From: G965237725 sp965237725
GTDB lineage: Bacteria > Pseudomonadota > Gammaproteobacteria > Arenicellales > Poriferihabitantaceae
Assembly: GCA_965237725.1 (NCBI GenBank)
Contig: OZ250151.1
Coordinates: forward strand, 2,170,001-2,234,000
DNA: 64,000 bases
Direction: 5' to 3'
Below are positions 1 to 8,618 of the stretch, piece after piece (position 1 is the first letter of the stretch; the number at the start of each line of letters is the position of its first letter). Both the position numbers and the translations under genes were made by a program. Below the pieces are notes generated by a model. It worked only from the letters and a program-made list of their open reading frames with translations. It was not told the origin of the DNA and did no database searches.

Positions 1-46
1 TTCATTGACTGATAAGCAGTTTAAATCTGCTAAGGAGAAAATCTAA

Positions 47-586
47 ATGTCTAAAAAAGTTGCCCCAATACCCAAGGGCTACCGAACAATCACCCCCTGT
101 CTGGTTGTACCCGCTGTGGATACCGCCATGGAATTTTTTACCCAGGCATTCGAGGCAGTGATCTTGAGCGAAGTGAAAGATCCTACTGATACACTGACTG
201 TTCATGCAACACTAAAAATCGGAAATTCCCTGGTCATGCTCCAGCGCGAATCCGCTGAGCACGGCATCCACTCCCCAGCTACTCTGGGATACAGCAGTGG
301 TCAGGTTCATTTATATGTCGAGGCAGTGGACACGATCTGGGCCAACGCCATTGAAGCCGGTGCGGTATCCATTTCTGATCCCGTCGACACTTACTGGGGC
401 GACCGTAGCGGAATTCTAATTGACCCTTTTGGTCATCGGTGGTCCCTGGCAAGCCGTGTAGAACATGTGTCAGCGGCGGAGTCCAGTAAACGCGCGGCCG
501 AACTATATGCATCCACATTACCCCTGGAATCCGAGGCGTTGGATGTTGTCGACTCGGTTAACGTACTCGAGGTAATTGCTGCTTAA
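47..586 (+). CDS. VOC-fold (PhnB/glyoxalase-like) protein
   Basis: The protein has 179 residues. Residues about 11-135 form one vicinal-oxygen-chelate unit of the PhnB-like type: an N-terminal beta-alpha-beta segment (PCLVVPAVDTAMEFF), a central LYVEAVD strand and a C-terminal DPFGHRWSLASR segment usual in this subfamily. The last 40 residues are an Ala/Glu-rich extension with no recognised domain. The ATG has a good ribosome binding site, AAGGAG at 32-37. VOC proteins can be metal-dependent lyases, dioxygenases or binding proteins, and the sequence does not show which. The downstream amidase starts about 80 bases later on the same strand, so co-transcription is likely. Family assignment is firm and the substrate is unknown. 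Confidence 0.85.
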   Translation: MSKKVAPIPKGYRTITPCLVVPAVDTAMEFFTQAFEAVILSEVKDPTDTLTVHATLKIGNSLVMLQRESAEHGIHSPATLGYSSGQVHLYVEAVDTIWANAIEAGAVSISDPVDTYWGDRSGILIDPFGHRWSLASRVEHVSAAESSKRAAELYASTLPLESEALDVVDSVNVLEVIAA

Positions 587-665
587 CATCAGCTAGAAAT
601 AAATGCTACGCTCCCAATGGCGGGGGCGTAGCTATAATAAAAATCACAAAACCATTTGGAGTACT

Positions 666-2087
666 ATGAGCTGGGTACACAAAACTGCTATTGAACAATG
701 CGATGGACTAAGGCGAGGTGAAGTTTCCTCTGTTGAATTACTCGAAGCTATCATTGAGCATTCCGAACACCTCATCCCCCACTTAAATCCCTTTGCAAGT
801 CGTTTATACGAGCGCGCACGCAAGGTAGCTGTTAAGGCTGATAAATTACTTGCAAAGAAAAAAGGCGGACCCCTTTGTGGACTGCCCATTACCATTAAGG
901 ATTCCAACTGGCTGGCTGGCGAAGTATGCGCCAATGGTTCGCACACCCTTAAAGACTTTGTTCCAACCCAAACCTCCAGGGCCGTAAAACGGCTAGAGGA
1001 TGCAGGCGCCGTTATATTTGCAAAAACCGCCTGCCCTGAATTTTGCGTCAATGGCATCACCGAATCCGCCTTGTATGGCCGCACCTCAAATCCGTGGGAT
1101 ATTTCACGAACATCGGGTGGGTCGTCGGGTGGCGCAGCAGTAGCGGTGGCCACGGGTATGGGTAGCCTGTCTCTTGGCGGTGATGGTGGCGGCTCAATAA
1201 GGATCCCCGCAGCATTTTGCGGTATTACCGGATTCAAGCCTAGCTTCGGTCACATCCCAAGAAGCCCGGGATTTCCAACCTGGAAATCTATTGTGTCGTA
1301 CGGCCCAATAGCAAAAACTGTGGCCGACACCCGACTGATGTATTCGGTATTGTCTAAAACTGAATCCTCACAAGACACTAGCGCAGAAGATTCCGCTATA
1401 AAAGTCATTGCATCTGAGGATCTCGGCTTCGCTCCGATATCCCGGGATGTTAGATCCGCATTTCGTCATGCCCTCAGTCTTATCGAGGGCGCGGGGAACA
1501 AAGTGGTGCAAGGCAACCCAGGGTTGCATTCGTCGGTAGTGACCTGGGCGGTCACCGCAACCTATGACATGTGGCAACACAAACACGAAATATTGGAAGA
1601 TAGCCATGAGATCGGAGAATCCGTTCGAGAATTTATCGAATTCGGCAAAGAATTTACCCAAACTGATTTCGAAGATGCCCAGGAGCATCGCGTAAAAATC
1701 CACGATGCATATATGTCAATGTTCAAGCGTCATCGCACAAAAATTCTGTTGACACCAACTCTGGGTTGCGCGGCATTTCCTCACGGCACAATTCACCCAC
1801 TCAAAATTGGAAATACCGATATCACTTACCCGTGGCTGGATTGGGCGGGGTTTTTGTATGATGGAAATCTCGCAGGCCTTCCCACCTGCAGCATTCCTAT
1901 GGGGCTCGACAGCGAAGGACTCCCTTTGTCCTTGCAAATTATTGGTGCCCCGGAAACAGATTTTGAAGTGCTTGATGTTGCCCAAAGAATTGAAAAATTG
2001 CTCCAGTGGCAGTTTCCAAAATTCAGCGTGAAAAGCTATATGGATGAAAGCGACATTGAAACGACTAAAGCAGTTTGTGTGGCTTAA
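666..2087 (+). CDS. Amidase signature family hydrolase
   Basis: An amidase-signature enzyme of 473 residues from the chosen start, which hydrolyses a carboxamide to acid and ammonia or amine. The Ser-cisSer-Lys triad is visible: Lys78 in PITIKDS, cis-Ser about 153 in GGSSGG and the nucleophile Ser177 in GGGSIRIPA, with the usual 24-residue gap between the serines. The frame is open 63 bases further upstream, but the ATG at 666 is preferred because TTGGAG lies just before it and family similarity begins there (MSWVHKTA). It follows the VOC gene on the same strand. A second amidase of the same family lies at 10983. The substrate cannot be read from the sequence. Confidence 0.9.
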   Translation: MSWVHKTAIEQCDGLRRGEVSSVELLEAIIEHSEHLIPHLNPFASRLYERARKVAVKADKLLAKKKGGPLCGLPITIKDSNWLAGEVCANGSHTLKDFVPTQTSRAVKRLEDAGAVIFAKTACPEFCVNGITESALYGRTSNPWDISRTSGGSSGGAAVAVATGMGSLSLGGDGGGSIRIPAAFCGITGFKPSFGHIPRSPGFPTWKSIVSYGPIAKTVADTRLMYSVLSKTESSQDTSAEDSAIKVIASEDLGFAPISRDVRSAFRHALSLIEGAGNKVVQGNPGLHSSVVTWAVTATYDMWQHKHEILEDSHEIGESVREFIEFGKEFTQTDFEDAQEHRVKIHDAYMSMFKRHRTKILLTPTLGCAAFPHGTIHPLKIGNTDITYPWLDWAGFLYDGNLAGLPTCSIPMGLDSEGLPLSLQIIGAPETDFEVLDVAQRIEKLLQWQFPKFSVKSYMDESDIETTKAVCVA

Positions 2088-2390
2088 CTATTCGCTCTAA
2101 ATGCACCCACAGAATTCGCCAATAGAAAAATATCCATTCACTTTTATCGATAGCGGCTGTTAAACCAACCTGGTGTTTTGTGGGATTAAAAGGGTTTAGC
2201 CTGGCCAATGTCTTGCTCAGATATCAATCAATTTCTTTAACGTAGTCGGCAAACCCGTTGTTTGAACCCTATCCCGCCAAGGTGCTTAATATCCATCTTT
2301 AACACCAAGAATTTCATTTTCGCTTAAAATAACAATCAAGTTTGCTATGGCCTAATCTATTTAGTACCACTTGAAACAAAGGTTACGTGA
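2088..2390. other. Intergenic region, no gene seen
   Basis: About 300 AT-rich bases lie between the amidase and the AraC-type regulator. No ORF of interest, RNA gene, clear terminator or recognisable repeat was found by eye. It presumably carries the promoter of the regulator. Confidence 0.4.
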
Positions 2391-3194
2391 ATGTTTGGAA
2401 ATAGATCTGAAAGATACTATCCACTTCAACTGTATCAAATTGGGGTGCCTGGTGTGCTTTGCGAATTAATGCCGCCGAGCAAATCATTGGCGCATCTGAT
2501 CAATTATTACTGGATGCTAAATGTTGACAATGGTGAAGTGCAACTCCCAGTGATTCCAGATAATGCGGTAGATTTAGTGCTATCCCCTGATTTAGCCAGT
2601 ATGGCGGCACTGTATTTTCCAGTAGCGGAAAAATTCGAAATCCCTCTGGAAGGACCCATTATCTATGTTGGACTTAGTTTGCATCCAGAAAACGCGGTAA
2701 GCCTGTTTAACAATGACATCGATACCTTGAAGAAAATCGAACAAGGTAACAATACCGTAGAGTCATTGCAAATTCGACCATTGGTGTCACGACTACAGAA
2801 CCTTCATTCGGCAACAGAGTTATCTGCGGTCCTGGATGACTTTTTTATTAGTTATTCAGGTCCAAATTTTACCACCCATCGAAAATATAGCTTGAATGAA
2901 ATGGTCAACGGAATGAAACCTGAAAACGTCCAGGCCATTGCTCGACAGATTGGTTTAAGCGAGCGTCAATTTCGTCGAGTTTCAGCCAATTTGTTTGGCC
3001 TCAGTCCAAAGAAAATTCAACGGATCATGCGATTGCAAGCTTGCATGAATGAATTGGTATCTACCAATCCAAAAAAGATTGATGATCAATACTACGATGA
3101 CTCCCACAGAATTCGAGAACTAAAAACGCTAACTGGATTAACCCCTGGGGAAATCCGTAAGATGGCCGAAATTTACAATCAATCGCTTGATTAA
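2391..3194 (+). CDS. AraC-type transcriptional regulator
   Basis: A 267-residue regulator. Residues about 10-130 resemble the ligand-binding N-terminal domain found in AraC proteins of the DUF6597 type (LINYYWML, VIPDNAVDLVLS). Residues about 170-255 are a helix-turn-helix domain, with the first helix pair in AIARQIGLSERQFRRV and the typical LSPKKIQRIMRLQ linker. The second helix-turn-helix is weaker and contains an insertion (TNPKKIDDQYYDDSHRIRE) before the final LTGLTPGEIRK helix, which matches the family ending. The gene lies 40 bases upstream of a small VOC protein on the same strand and may be co-transcribed with it. Its target and effector are unknown. Confidence 0.85.
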   Translation: MFGNRSERYYPLQLYQIGVPGVLCELMPPSKSLAHLINYYWMLNVDNGEVQLPVIPDNAVDLVLSPDLASMAALYFPVAEKFEIPLEGPIIYVGLSLHPENAVSLFNNDIDTLKKIEQGNNTVESLQIRPLVSRLQNLHSATELSAVLDDFFISYSGPNFTTHRKYSLNEMVNGMKPENVQAIARQIGLSERQFRRVSANLFGLSPKKIQRIMRLQACMNELVSTNPKKIDDQYYDDSHRIRELKTLTGLTPGEIRKMAEIYNQSLD

Positions 3195-3234
3195 TTCACT
3201 ACATTGAAGCTCCGTGAAAATTTAGGAGTTCAAC

Positions 3235-3624
3235 ATGATTGAAATCAAAGCAATGTTTCCTGTCCTGGTTACGGAAAATTTACAAATAATTAAAGCGTTT
3301 TACGAGGCAGTGTTTGGATTTAATTCAGTGTTTTACGACAAAGATTTTTATCTTCATCTGCTACACCCTACTTCGGGTGTGCAACTTGGTTTTCTCATAT
3401 CCGATCATCCCAGCCAACCCGAGTTCCTCCATAACTTAAGCGCGAATACTGGAATGGTGATTAGCCTGGAAGTTGAAAACGCCAAATCTGCGTGGGGAAA
3501 AGCTGTAGAAATGAAACTCGATGTGGCAATGACCTATAGGCAGGAAAATTGGGGACAAAATCATTTCATGATCCACGACCCCGGTGGTTTTGTCATCGAT
3601 GTGGTCGAGCAGGTTGACCAATGA
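3235..3624 (+). CDS. VOC-fold (glyoxalase/bleomycin-resistance-like) protein
   Basis: A 129-residue single-domain VOC protein. The fold is suggested by FPVLVTENLQIIKAFYE at the N-terminus, GVQLGFL in the middle and NHFMIHDPGGFVIDVVEQ at the end. An AGGAG-type ribosome binding site (TTTAGGAGTTC) precedes the ATG. It lies directly downstream of the AraC-type regulator, and paired AraC/VOC genes often share an operon. It could be a resistance, lyase or binding protein, and the sequence does not decide. Confidence 0.85.
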   Translation: MIEIKAMFPVLVTENLQIIKAFYEAVFGFNSVFYDKDFYLHLLHPTSGVQLGFLISDHPSQPEFLHNLSANTGMVISLEVENAKSAWGKAVEMKLDVAMTYRQENWGQNHFMIHDPGGFVIDVVEQVDQ

Positions 3625-3693
3625 AATAATTGATCGAATGGCAAAACCCTATTAATTAGAGTTTTAGTATTCGCAAATAAAAATTTTTTAAGA

Positions 3694-4278
3694 GTGATTC
3701 AACGTTCCCACAATTGTTTATGTATGGAAAAAATTCTCGGTGAGCCGGTTGTAACTCTTAATCTCGGCGACCAAACAAAATCTTGCGGCGGTATTGATCG
3801 ATCCAAAGCCCAAATACGCTACAACGTCGAAGAGGTGCTTGCGGATCTTGGTCTTTGTACAAAGGACTGCCAATGTTTTGATGAATCTCCTGAAATACGT
3901 ATTAGGAAGTCAATCCAGATCGAACATAACCTTCCACCCGAAGAGGAATATCGAACTGCCAGAAATGTTGATGATATTGCCTTGAACATTGAAGGCGCTT
4001 TCAGGTTGCAATGGCTAGATTGGCCACCCTTTCCATCACGAGGAAATGGAGAGGCGATATATCTGCATTCGAGTGGCACCTATTGTATATCCCACGCTGG
4101 TTTTTGGGGAAAAGCTAGATTCGCAGGGTTCGGTAATGCTAACGGGATTTGTCCCCAATGGTATTCACAAGCGGACCCGCCTCCATGGGAATTACCGCCC
4201 AGTGACCGGCCAACCTGGAATCGTGCGTCGCACGGATTCGGTATGTCCGTCCCAGGCATCCGAGATTGGTGTTGCTAA
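3694..4278 (+). CDS. Hypothetical protein, doubtful
   Basis: An open frame of 194 codons from a GTG; an ATG at 3724 (MEKILGEP) is an alternative start. I do not recognise a family. The middle (residues about 65-150) looks protein-like, with a charged segment followed by aromatic- and glycine-rich strands (SGTYCISHAGFWGKARFAGFG). The ends are poor in hydrophobic periodicity, and the last 40 residues are rich in Pro and Trp. There is no signal peptide or membrane segment. A strong hairpin starts 24 bases after the stop codon, consistent with a transcription end. It could be a young or decayed gene. Confidence 0.4.
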   Translation: MIQRSHNCLCMEKILGEPVVTLNLGDQTKSCGGIDRSKAQIRYNVEEVLADLGLCTKDCQCFDESPEIRIRKSIQIEHNLPPEEEYRTARNVDDIALNIEGAFRLQWLDWPPFPSRGNGEAIYLHSSGTYCISHAGFWGKARFAGFGNANGICPQWYSQADPPPWELPPSDRPTWNRASHGFGMSVPGIRDWCC

Positions 4279-4301
4279 AGTTTAAATTTGGGAAACCTTA
4301 A

Positions 4302-4331
4302 TTTGGGATGACCCGCTAGGGTCATCCCAAA
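4302..4331. terminator. 13-bp perfect hairpin
   Basis: Arms TTTGGGATGACCC and GGGTCATCCCAAA flank a GCTA loop. There is no T-run after it on the + strand, so it may be a repeat hairpin or weak terminator rather than a classical intrinsic terminator. It follows the hypothetical gene ending at 4278. Confidence 0.6.
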
Positions 4332-4619
4332 GATTAAAGCGATACAGCAAAGCATGTCGTCTTGACCGTTGCGCGTCTTTGTGAGGAATGTATTGACGTA
4401 AGGACCCTCCAAAGGCAGCTGGTTGTCACGAGAATCCTCGACTTCACTCAGAATGACAGGTCAGAGTCAATTTTTAGCTTAATTTCCCTTATTTCTAACC
4501 TCGTATTGTTTTTATTTTCTAGTATTTCATCAAATTCAAAAATTGGATGTAGACGTTCAAACACAAATCATTGGAGCATTGCAGTCACACAAATTTTCAA
4601 AAGTTTTGGAGGAATATAG
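4332..4619. repeat. Intergenic region with a CTCGACTTC..GAATGAC-type repeat
   Basis: Bases 4429-4460 contain CCTCGACTTCACTCAGAATG, which resembles a short dispersed repeat I know from many bacterial genomes, usually found at gene ends with its inverted form. Together with the hairpin just upstream (GGGATGACCC, GGGTCATCCC) it looks like a degraded repeat pair. The AT-rich remainder before 4607 presumably holds the promoter of the secreted protein at 4620. Confidence 0.45.
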
Positions 4620-5312
4620 ATGAACAAGCGAAGAAATTTACTCAAAGGCCTGTCGGTTATCGGTACAACCGGTGCGGTTAAATATTGGGAAACCCCGGTT
4701 GTAAAATCGGTGATATTACCTGCCCATGCACAAGCCACCTGTAACGGAAAAGACTTTTCAGAAAGCTGTAGTCTAAATCCCCTAATACCCAATCTGCAAC
4801 AAGTTGCCCTTGTTGAATGTAGCTCCCCTTTAGGAACCAATGTAATTACTCGAAGCTATATCGATGAATCAGGGGACTGCCCGGTATTAGCCGATTTTGT
4901 ACCCGGAGAATGCCACGAGGGATTTGTATATTATACTCGGCATGCACGGGATAATTCAGTGGACGATGCCCACACATTCTATCTTGGTGTAATTGCAGAA
5001 AAACTGGATAGCTCTGGAAACGTGGTTCAGGGCGAACGTCTTTTTGCTGAAATAGATTACGATCAATCGACGGGGCTTGCTATACCTCCCGAACTCGGTG
5101 GACCGGTCGACTTCGGTCCGGTAAATGATGGATGTCCTTATCCCAATAGTTTAGGGGGCTTCGGAACTGGGTCGGGTAGTTTTGATACATTCACTGTTCG
5201 CGGCTCCGCCGGCGGAGTGTATGAGGTTGGCCACCTTGGGACTGGTCTTACATTCGTAAATCCACTCAACGTTGAGATGCGTGGACTGAGCTTCGAACCT
5301 GTTCTCCCGTAG
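4620..5312 (+). CDS. Secreted protein with RR...W-x-x-P...PAHA leader
   Basis: A 230-residue protein with a clear ribosome binding site, GGAGGA at 4608-4613. Residues 1-37 form a twin-arginine-like leader: KRRNLLKG, a short hydrophobic stretch, then WETPVVKSVILPAHA, after which cleavage would release a mature domain starting QATCNG. The same leader is present in three other small proteins of this window. The mature part, about 190 residues, is rich in Gly, Pro, Asp and Cys and looks like a beta-rich extracytoplasmic domain; I do not recognise it. Export by Tat is an inference from RRNLLK. It is the only one of the four with a full-size domain after the leader. Confidence 0.75.
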   Translation: MNKRRNLLKGLSVIGTTGAVKYWETPVVKSVILPAHAQATCNGKDFSESCSLNPLIPNLQQVALVECSSPLGTNVITRSYIDESGDCPVLADFVPGECHEGFVYYTRHARDNSVDDAHTFYLGVIAEKLDSSGNVVQGERLFAEIDYDQSTGLAIPPELGGPVDFGPVNDGCPYPNSLGGFGTGSGSFDTFTVRGSAGGVYEVGHLGTGLTFVNPLNVEMRGLSFEPVLP

Positions 5313-5485
5313 TGAGTTTTCTTGAAAATATCCAGTCCTGTATGAACGGCCTGACCATCACTCCCGCCTGATAATCAAAAGGGTCTGACACTTTAGAGAC
5401 GGCAACATGGCCCCGTTGGAGCAAACGTCGGATAGCCGACACTAGGGGGCAGTCGGTGGTTGTTATGTAATGAGTTCGTGGCCCG

Positions 5486-7183
5486 CTATAATTCCTGAAA
5501 TTCTCTCAAAATTTGCCCTGATAATGGCGGGTTCTGAATCAAGCCGTTTTTGTCGACCACTCGCTGCCCATTCACCCAGACACCATGGACACCAATGGCC
5601 TTACGATCGATACGCCAGCTGTCTCCTGGCAGGTCATGAATGATTTCGTTATCACCCAGTGCCACTTCATCCGGGTCAAACAATAGCAGATCTGCCCATG
5701 CACCAGCACTGATTCGACCCCGATCTATAATGCGATGGGTGTAGGCAGCGTGACTGGTGAGAAGACGGATAGCCTGCTCCAGGCTCATATCGCCACACTC
5801 TCGAACAAAGCGTTGTAAAAGAAAAAGGCCCGTCCCCGCCTGACAAAAAAAGGTCACGTGGGCGCCCGCGTCACTTAAGCTAATGACGCTGTGCGGATGA
5901 TCGAGTAGAGGCCGAACCCGCTCCTCATCATAGTTCAGAGTCATGGCCTGAAATCGGGTTTCAAGATTGTCCTCAAGAGCCAGATCAAGAAAGACATCAA
6001 AGGGATGCTTGTTTTCTCGCTCACCGATTTCTTCAAGGGTTTGACCATTGTAATGTTTCATTTCATCTCGCGCGGTATTTACCACGGTGACCACTTCCCA
6101 TTGCCCGTTAAAACGAAATGGCTGAGGGCAACATAATTCTTGTTTGACTGCTTCGCGGAAATTAGAGTCGGCGTATATTCTTTTCAGTTCATTGATATCC
6201 CTTGCTTCCATGGCGACTTTCCAACTGACAAGATTTTCCATGGGAAACGGATTTTTCATATTGAATTGCATTGTTTCAGCAAATGGTGTGACATGAGCCC
6301 AGATCTCTCTGCCTTTTGCACGTTGCTCATCGATCCCACGCATATCCTGTACGGTTAATTCTGGAAATCCCGGAGCGGTCATAACGGCACTCATTTGTAC
6401 AGGTCTGCCACATTTCTCTTGAAGCTTTGCAATGGATTCGATGCTTGCGGTATTACTTCGTGTAATTTGCAAGACACCTTTATTTTTCAATCGAAGCACT
6501 TCCGCCAAAGCATCGAGTTCCTCAGTATCGGCAAGGCGGGATGGAACCGGGAAACCACCGTGGCCATTGTGAGACTGGGACATGGATGTTGAAAACCCAA
6601 TCGCCCCTACATCCAGCGACTCACCCAAGATTCCGCACATATGATCAATTTCTTCACTGGTCGCCGTGCGCCGACGTGCGTCCTCGCCCATAACATAAGT
6701 CCGAATCGAACTATGCCCGGCGAAGCAGGCAACATTCGGCACCGTGCCCCGAGCTTCGAGTTCAGCCATATATTGGGTGAAGGTTTCAAAATTCCATTTG
6801 ACACCCGCATCAAGAGCTTTGTACGGAATACCCTCAACCTTTGTCAGGTCCTTGAGTACGATCTCTCGATCAGCGGGTTTGCAGGGGGCAATGGTAAAAC
6901 CGCAATTTCCGATTACGACTGTGGTCACGCCATTCGCAGGTGATGGCGAGGCCGTGTTGTCCCAGGTAATTTGTGCATCATAATGTGTATGCACGTCGAT
7001 AATACCCGGCGCAAGCACCAGACCACCGGCATCGATGGTTTCAGTGGCCGATCCAAGATTATCGCCCACAGCAGCAATCTGGCCGTTGGTTACCGCGACT
7101 TCACCTTTGATGATGGGATTACCTAATCCGTCGCATACTCGGGCGTTTACAAATTTGAGATCGAATTTCACTGGCTGGTTCAT
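5486..7183 (-). CDS. N-acyl-D-amino-acid deacylase-like amidohydrolase
   Basis: A 565-residue member of the amidohydrolase superfamily, D-aminoacylase branch. It has an N-terminal beta-sandwich strand (DLKFVNARVCDGLG), the metal-binding HTH of IIDVHTHYDAQ at residues 65-67, FAGHSSIRTYVMG, ITRSN, and the late metal-ligand Asp in SLSDAGAHVTFF. The C-terminus (RGRISAGAWADLLLFDP) returns to the beta-sandwich. Family members hydrolyse N-acyl-D-amino acids or related amides in the cytoplasm. Its neighbour on the same strand is a Rieske oxygenase ending upstream at 8503, so both may belong to one catabolic unit regulated by the divergent LysR gene at 8619. Confidence 0.85.
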   Translation of the reverse strand: MNQPVKFDLKFVNARVCDGLGNPIIKGEVAVTNGQIAAVGDNLGSATETIDAGGLVLAPGIIDVHTHYDAQITWDNTASPSPANGVTTVVIGNCGFTIAPCKPADREIVLKDLTKVEGIPYKALDAGVKWNFETFTQYMAELEARGTVPNVACFAGHSSIRTYVMGEDARRRTATSEEIDHMCGILGESLDVGAIGFSTSMSQSHNGHGGFPVPSRLADTEELDALAEVLRLKNKGVLQITRSNTASIESIAKLQEKCGRPVQMSAVMTAPGFPELTVQDMRGIDEQRAKGREIWAHVTPFAETMQFNMKNPFPMENLVSWKVAMEARDINELKRIYADSNFREAVKQELCCPQPFRFNGQWEVVTVVNTARDEMKHYNGQTLEEIGERENKHPFDVFLDLALEDNLETRFQAMTLNYDEERVRPLLDHPHSVISLSDAGAHVTFFCQAGTGLFLLQRFVRECGDMSLEQAIRLLTSHAAYTHRIIDRGRISAGAWADLLLFDPDEVALGDNEIIHDLPGDSWRIDRKAIGVHGVWVNGQRVVDKNGLIQNPPLSGQILREFQEL

Positions 7184-7330
7184 CGTTCAGTTTATGACAC
7201 AGTTTTACAACAAAGTCATTACCAAACCAGCTGCCCATCGTCATATATTTCTATGCTAATACTATTCCTGTAGTCGTGAATCCACTATCAATATAAAATC
7301 GTACAACAAATCCAATAATAGCGCTTAACC

Positions 7331-8503
7331 CTATTTTTGGTTCGCGCCCAGAAATGGTGCGGTGTGTTCGTGGACCATTCGATGAAAATCTTGACCAGGA
7401 TGTTCGCTATACCTGCTTTTATCCTGATCAATCAGAAAATGGCTGCCCTGGAATCCGCGAGATTTATGACCAAGATGCACACCGGTGGTCAAGTCATTAT
7501 CTTCATCGCTCAAAGGCCCGTTCATCCAATCAATGGCGGCACGACTCGTATCCGAATTCATAACTTCGGATGCGCCATAATAGGCGTAATCCAGTGTCGT
7601 GGATTCTGGCCCGAAGGGCGTGGTTCGATAGGTCATAAAGGTTCTTGAAACGGGTAAGCCAACGATCTGCAGATCCGGATAAACCCAAATGATGATAAAA
7701 CCATCGTGCTCGCCACGGGACTTTTGCGGATCCATAGCATAACCCGCCCCTTTCGGATTGTTCGCCGGCAAGCCCCATTCAACCAGCCATTTCCCATGAG
7801 ACCGGCGCTGAAACTCTGTAAATTCCATGCTGCGGGTGAGCTGTTTATGTGCCGGTCCGGAATATTGAAAATGGTAGGTATCGATGGCGTTGTCTACTTG
7901 GGTCTTCCAGTTGATCGGCAGGGAATTTTTGTTGCCTTCAAAAAACACTGCTTGTTCGACATCTGGAATAAATTCGTTGATTACCTTATCTAAGCCCGGC
8001 ATAAGATCGGCCATAGATTGCGCATCGGGATCGGCATTCACCCAGACAAAGGAACCATATTCTTGTAACTTTAAACTCGGGAGGCAAATTTTTTGAATCG
8101 GAAATCCAGGCACATTTTCCTGATTCGGTACGCCCTTCAAACCGCCGCTCAACCCATACACCCATGAATGGTAAGGGCAGCGAATTATTCCATTCAGATT
8201 TCCACGGCGCTCGCTAACCAGAATATGTCCACGGTGCTGGCAGACGTTATAAAAAGCCCGGAGCTCATCGTCTTCCCCACGCACAACCAGAATACTTTCA
8301 CCGCAATAATCCAGCCGAACAAAATCTCCCGTATGGATGAATTCTGATTTATGGCCAGCGCATAACCAGTTAGTGTGGAAAATTCCGTCTACTTCAGCAC
8401 TATAAATCGCCGGATCATGGTACCAATGTGAAGGCAACGAGAATGGTTGCTGATAGTCAGATAAACTAAAATTTTCGGTAGAAATAGCGGAAGGGTTTGA
8501 CAT
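7331..8503 (-). CDS. Rieske-type oxygenase, alpha subunit
   Basis: A 390-residue ring-hydroxylating-type oxygenase. The Rieske cluster ligands are Cys88 and His90 (CQHRGH) and Cys109 and His112 (CPYHSW). The mononuclear iron site is in NAIDTYHFQYSGPAH, with His211 and His219. The N-terminal layout (SLPSHWYHDPAIYSAEVDGIF) resembles the oxygenases that N-demethylate quaternary amines, such as the glycine betaine and stachydrine systems, and these are better candidates than aromatic dioxygenases in this context. No ferredoxin-reductase partner is encoded nearby, so electrons must come from elsewhere. A LysR gene starts 115 bases away on the opposite strand. Confidence 0.88.
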   Translation of the reverse strand: MSNPSAISTENFSLSDYQQPFSLPSHWYHDPAIYSAEVDGIFHTNWLCAGHKSEFIHTGDFVRLDYCGESILVVRGEDDELRAFYNVCQHRGHILVSERRGNLNGIIRCPYHSWVYGLSGGLKGVPNQENVPGFPIQKICLPSLKLQEYGSFVWVNADPDAQSMADLMPGLDKVINEFIPDVEQAVFFEGNKNSLPINWKTQVDNAIDTYHFQYSGPAHKQLTRSMEFTEFQRRSHGKWLVEWGLPANNPKGAGYAMDPQKSRGEHDGFIIIWVYPDLQIVGLPVSRTFMTYRTTPFGPESTTLDYAYYGASEVMNSDTSRAAIDWMNGPLSDEDNDLTTGVHLGHKSRGFQGSHFLIDQDKSRYSEHPGQDFHRMVHEHTAPFLGANQK

Positions 8504-8618
8504 AATGTGCTCCCATTAACTTAAAATAAGAAAAAGATGCACTATAATAAGGTTATCCAAATTCCTTTTAAAACGATATTTTTGCACCCACTTGCATGCA
8601 AAAACGTAAACTGAACCA

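Noticed and set aside
644..1237. 197-codon minus-strand open frame
   Set aside because: It lies entirely inside the amidase gene, is rich in Pro and Ser, and has no recognisable domain; it is a shadow of the coding strand.
3794..4285. Short alternative frames beside the hypothetical gene
   Set aside because: They have no domain and no ribosome binding site; the long frame from 3694 is the better, though weak, candidate.
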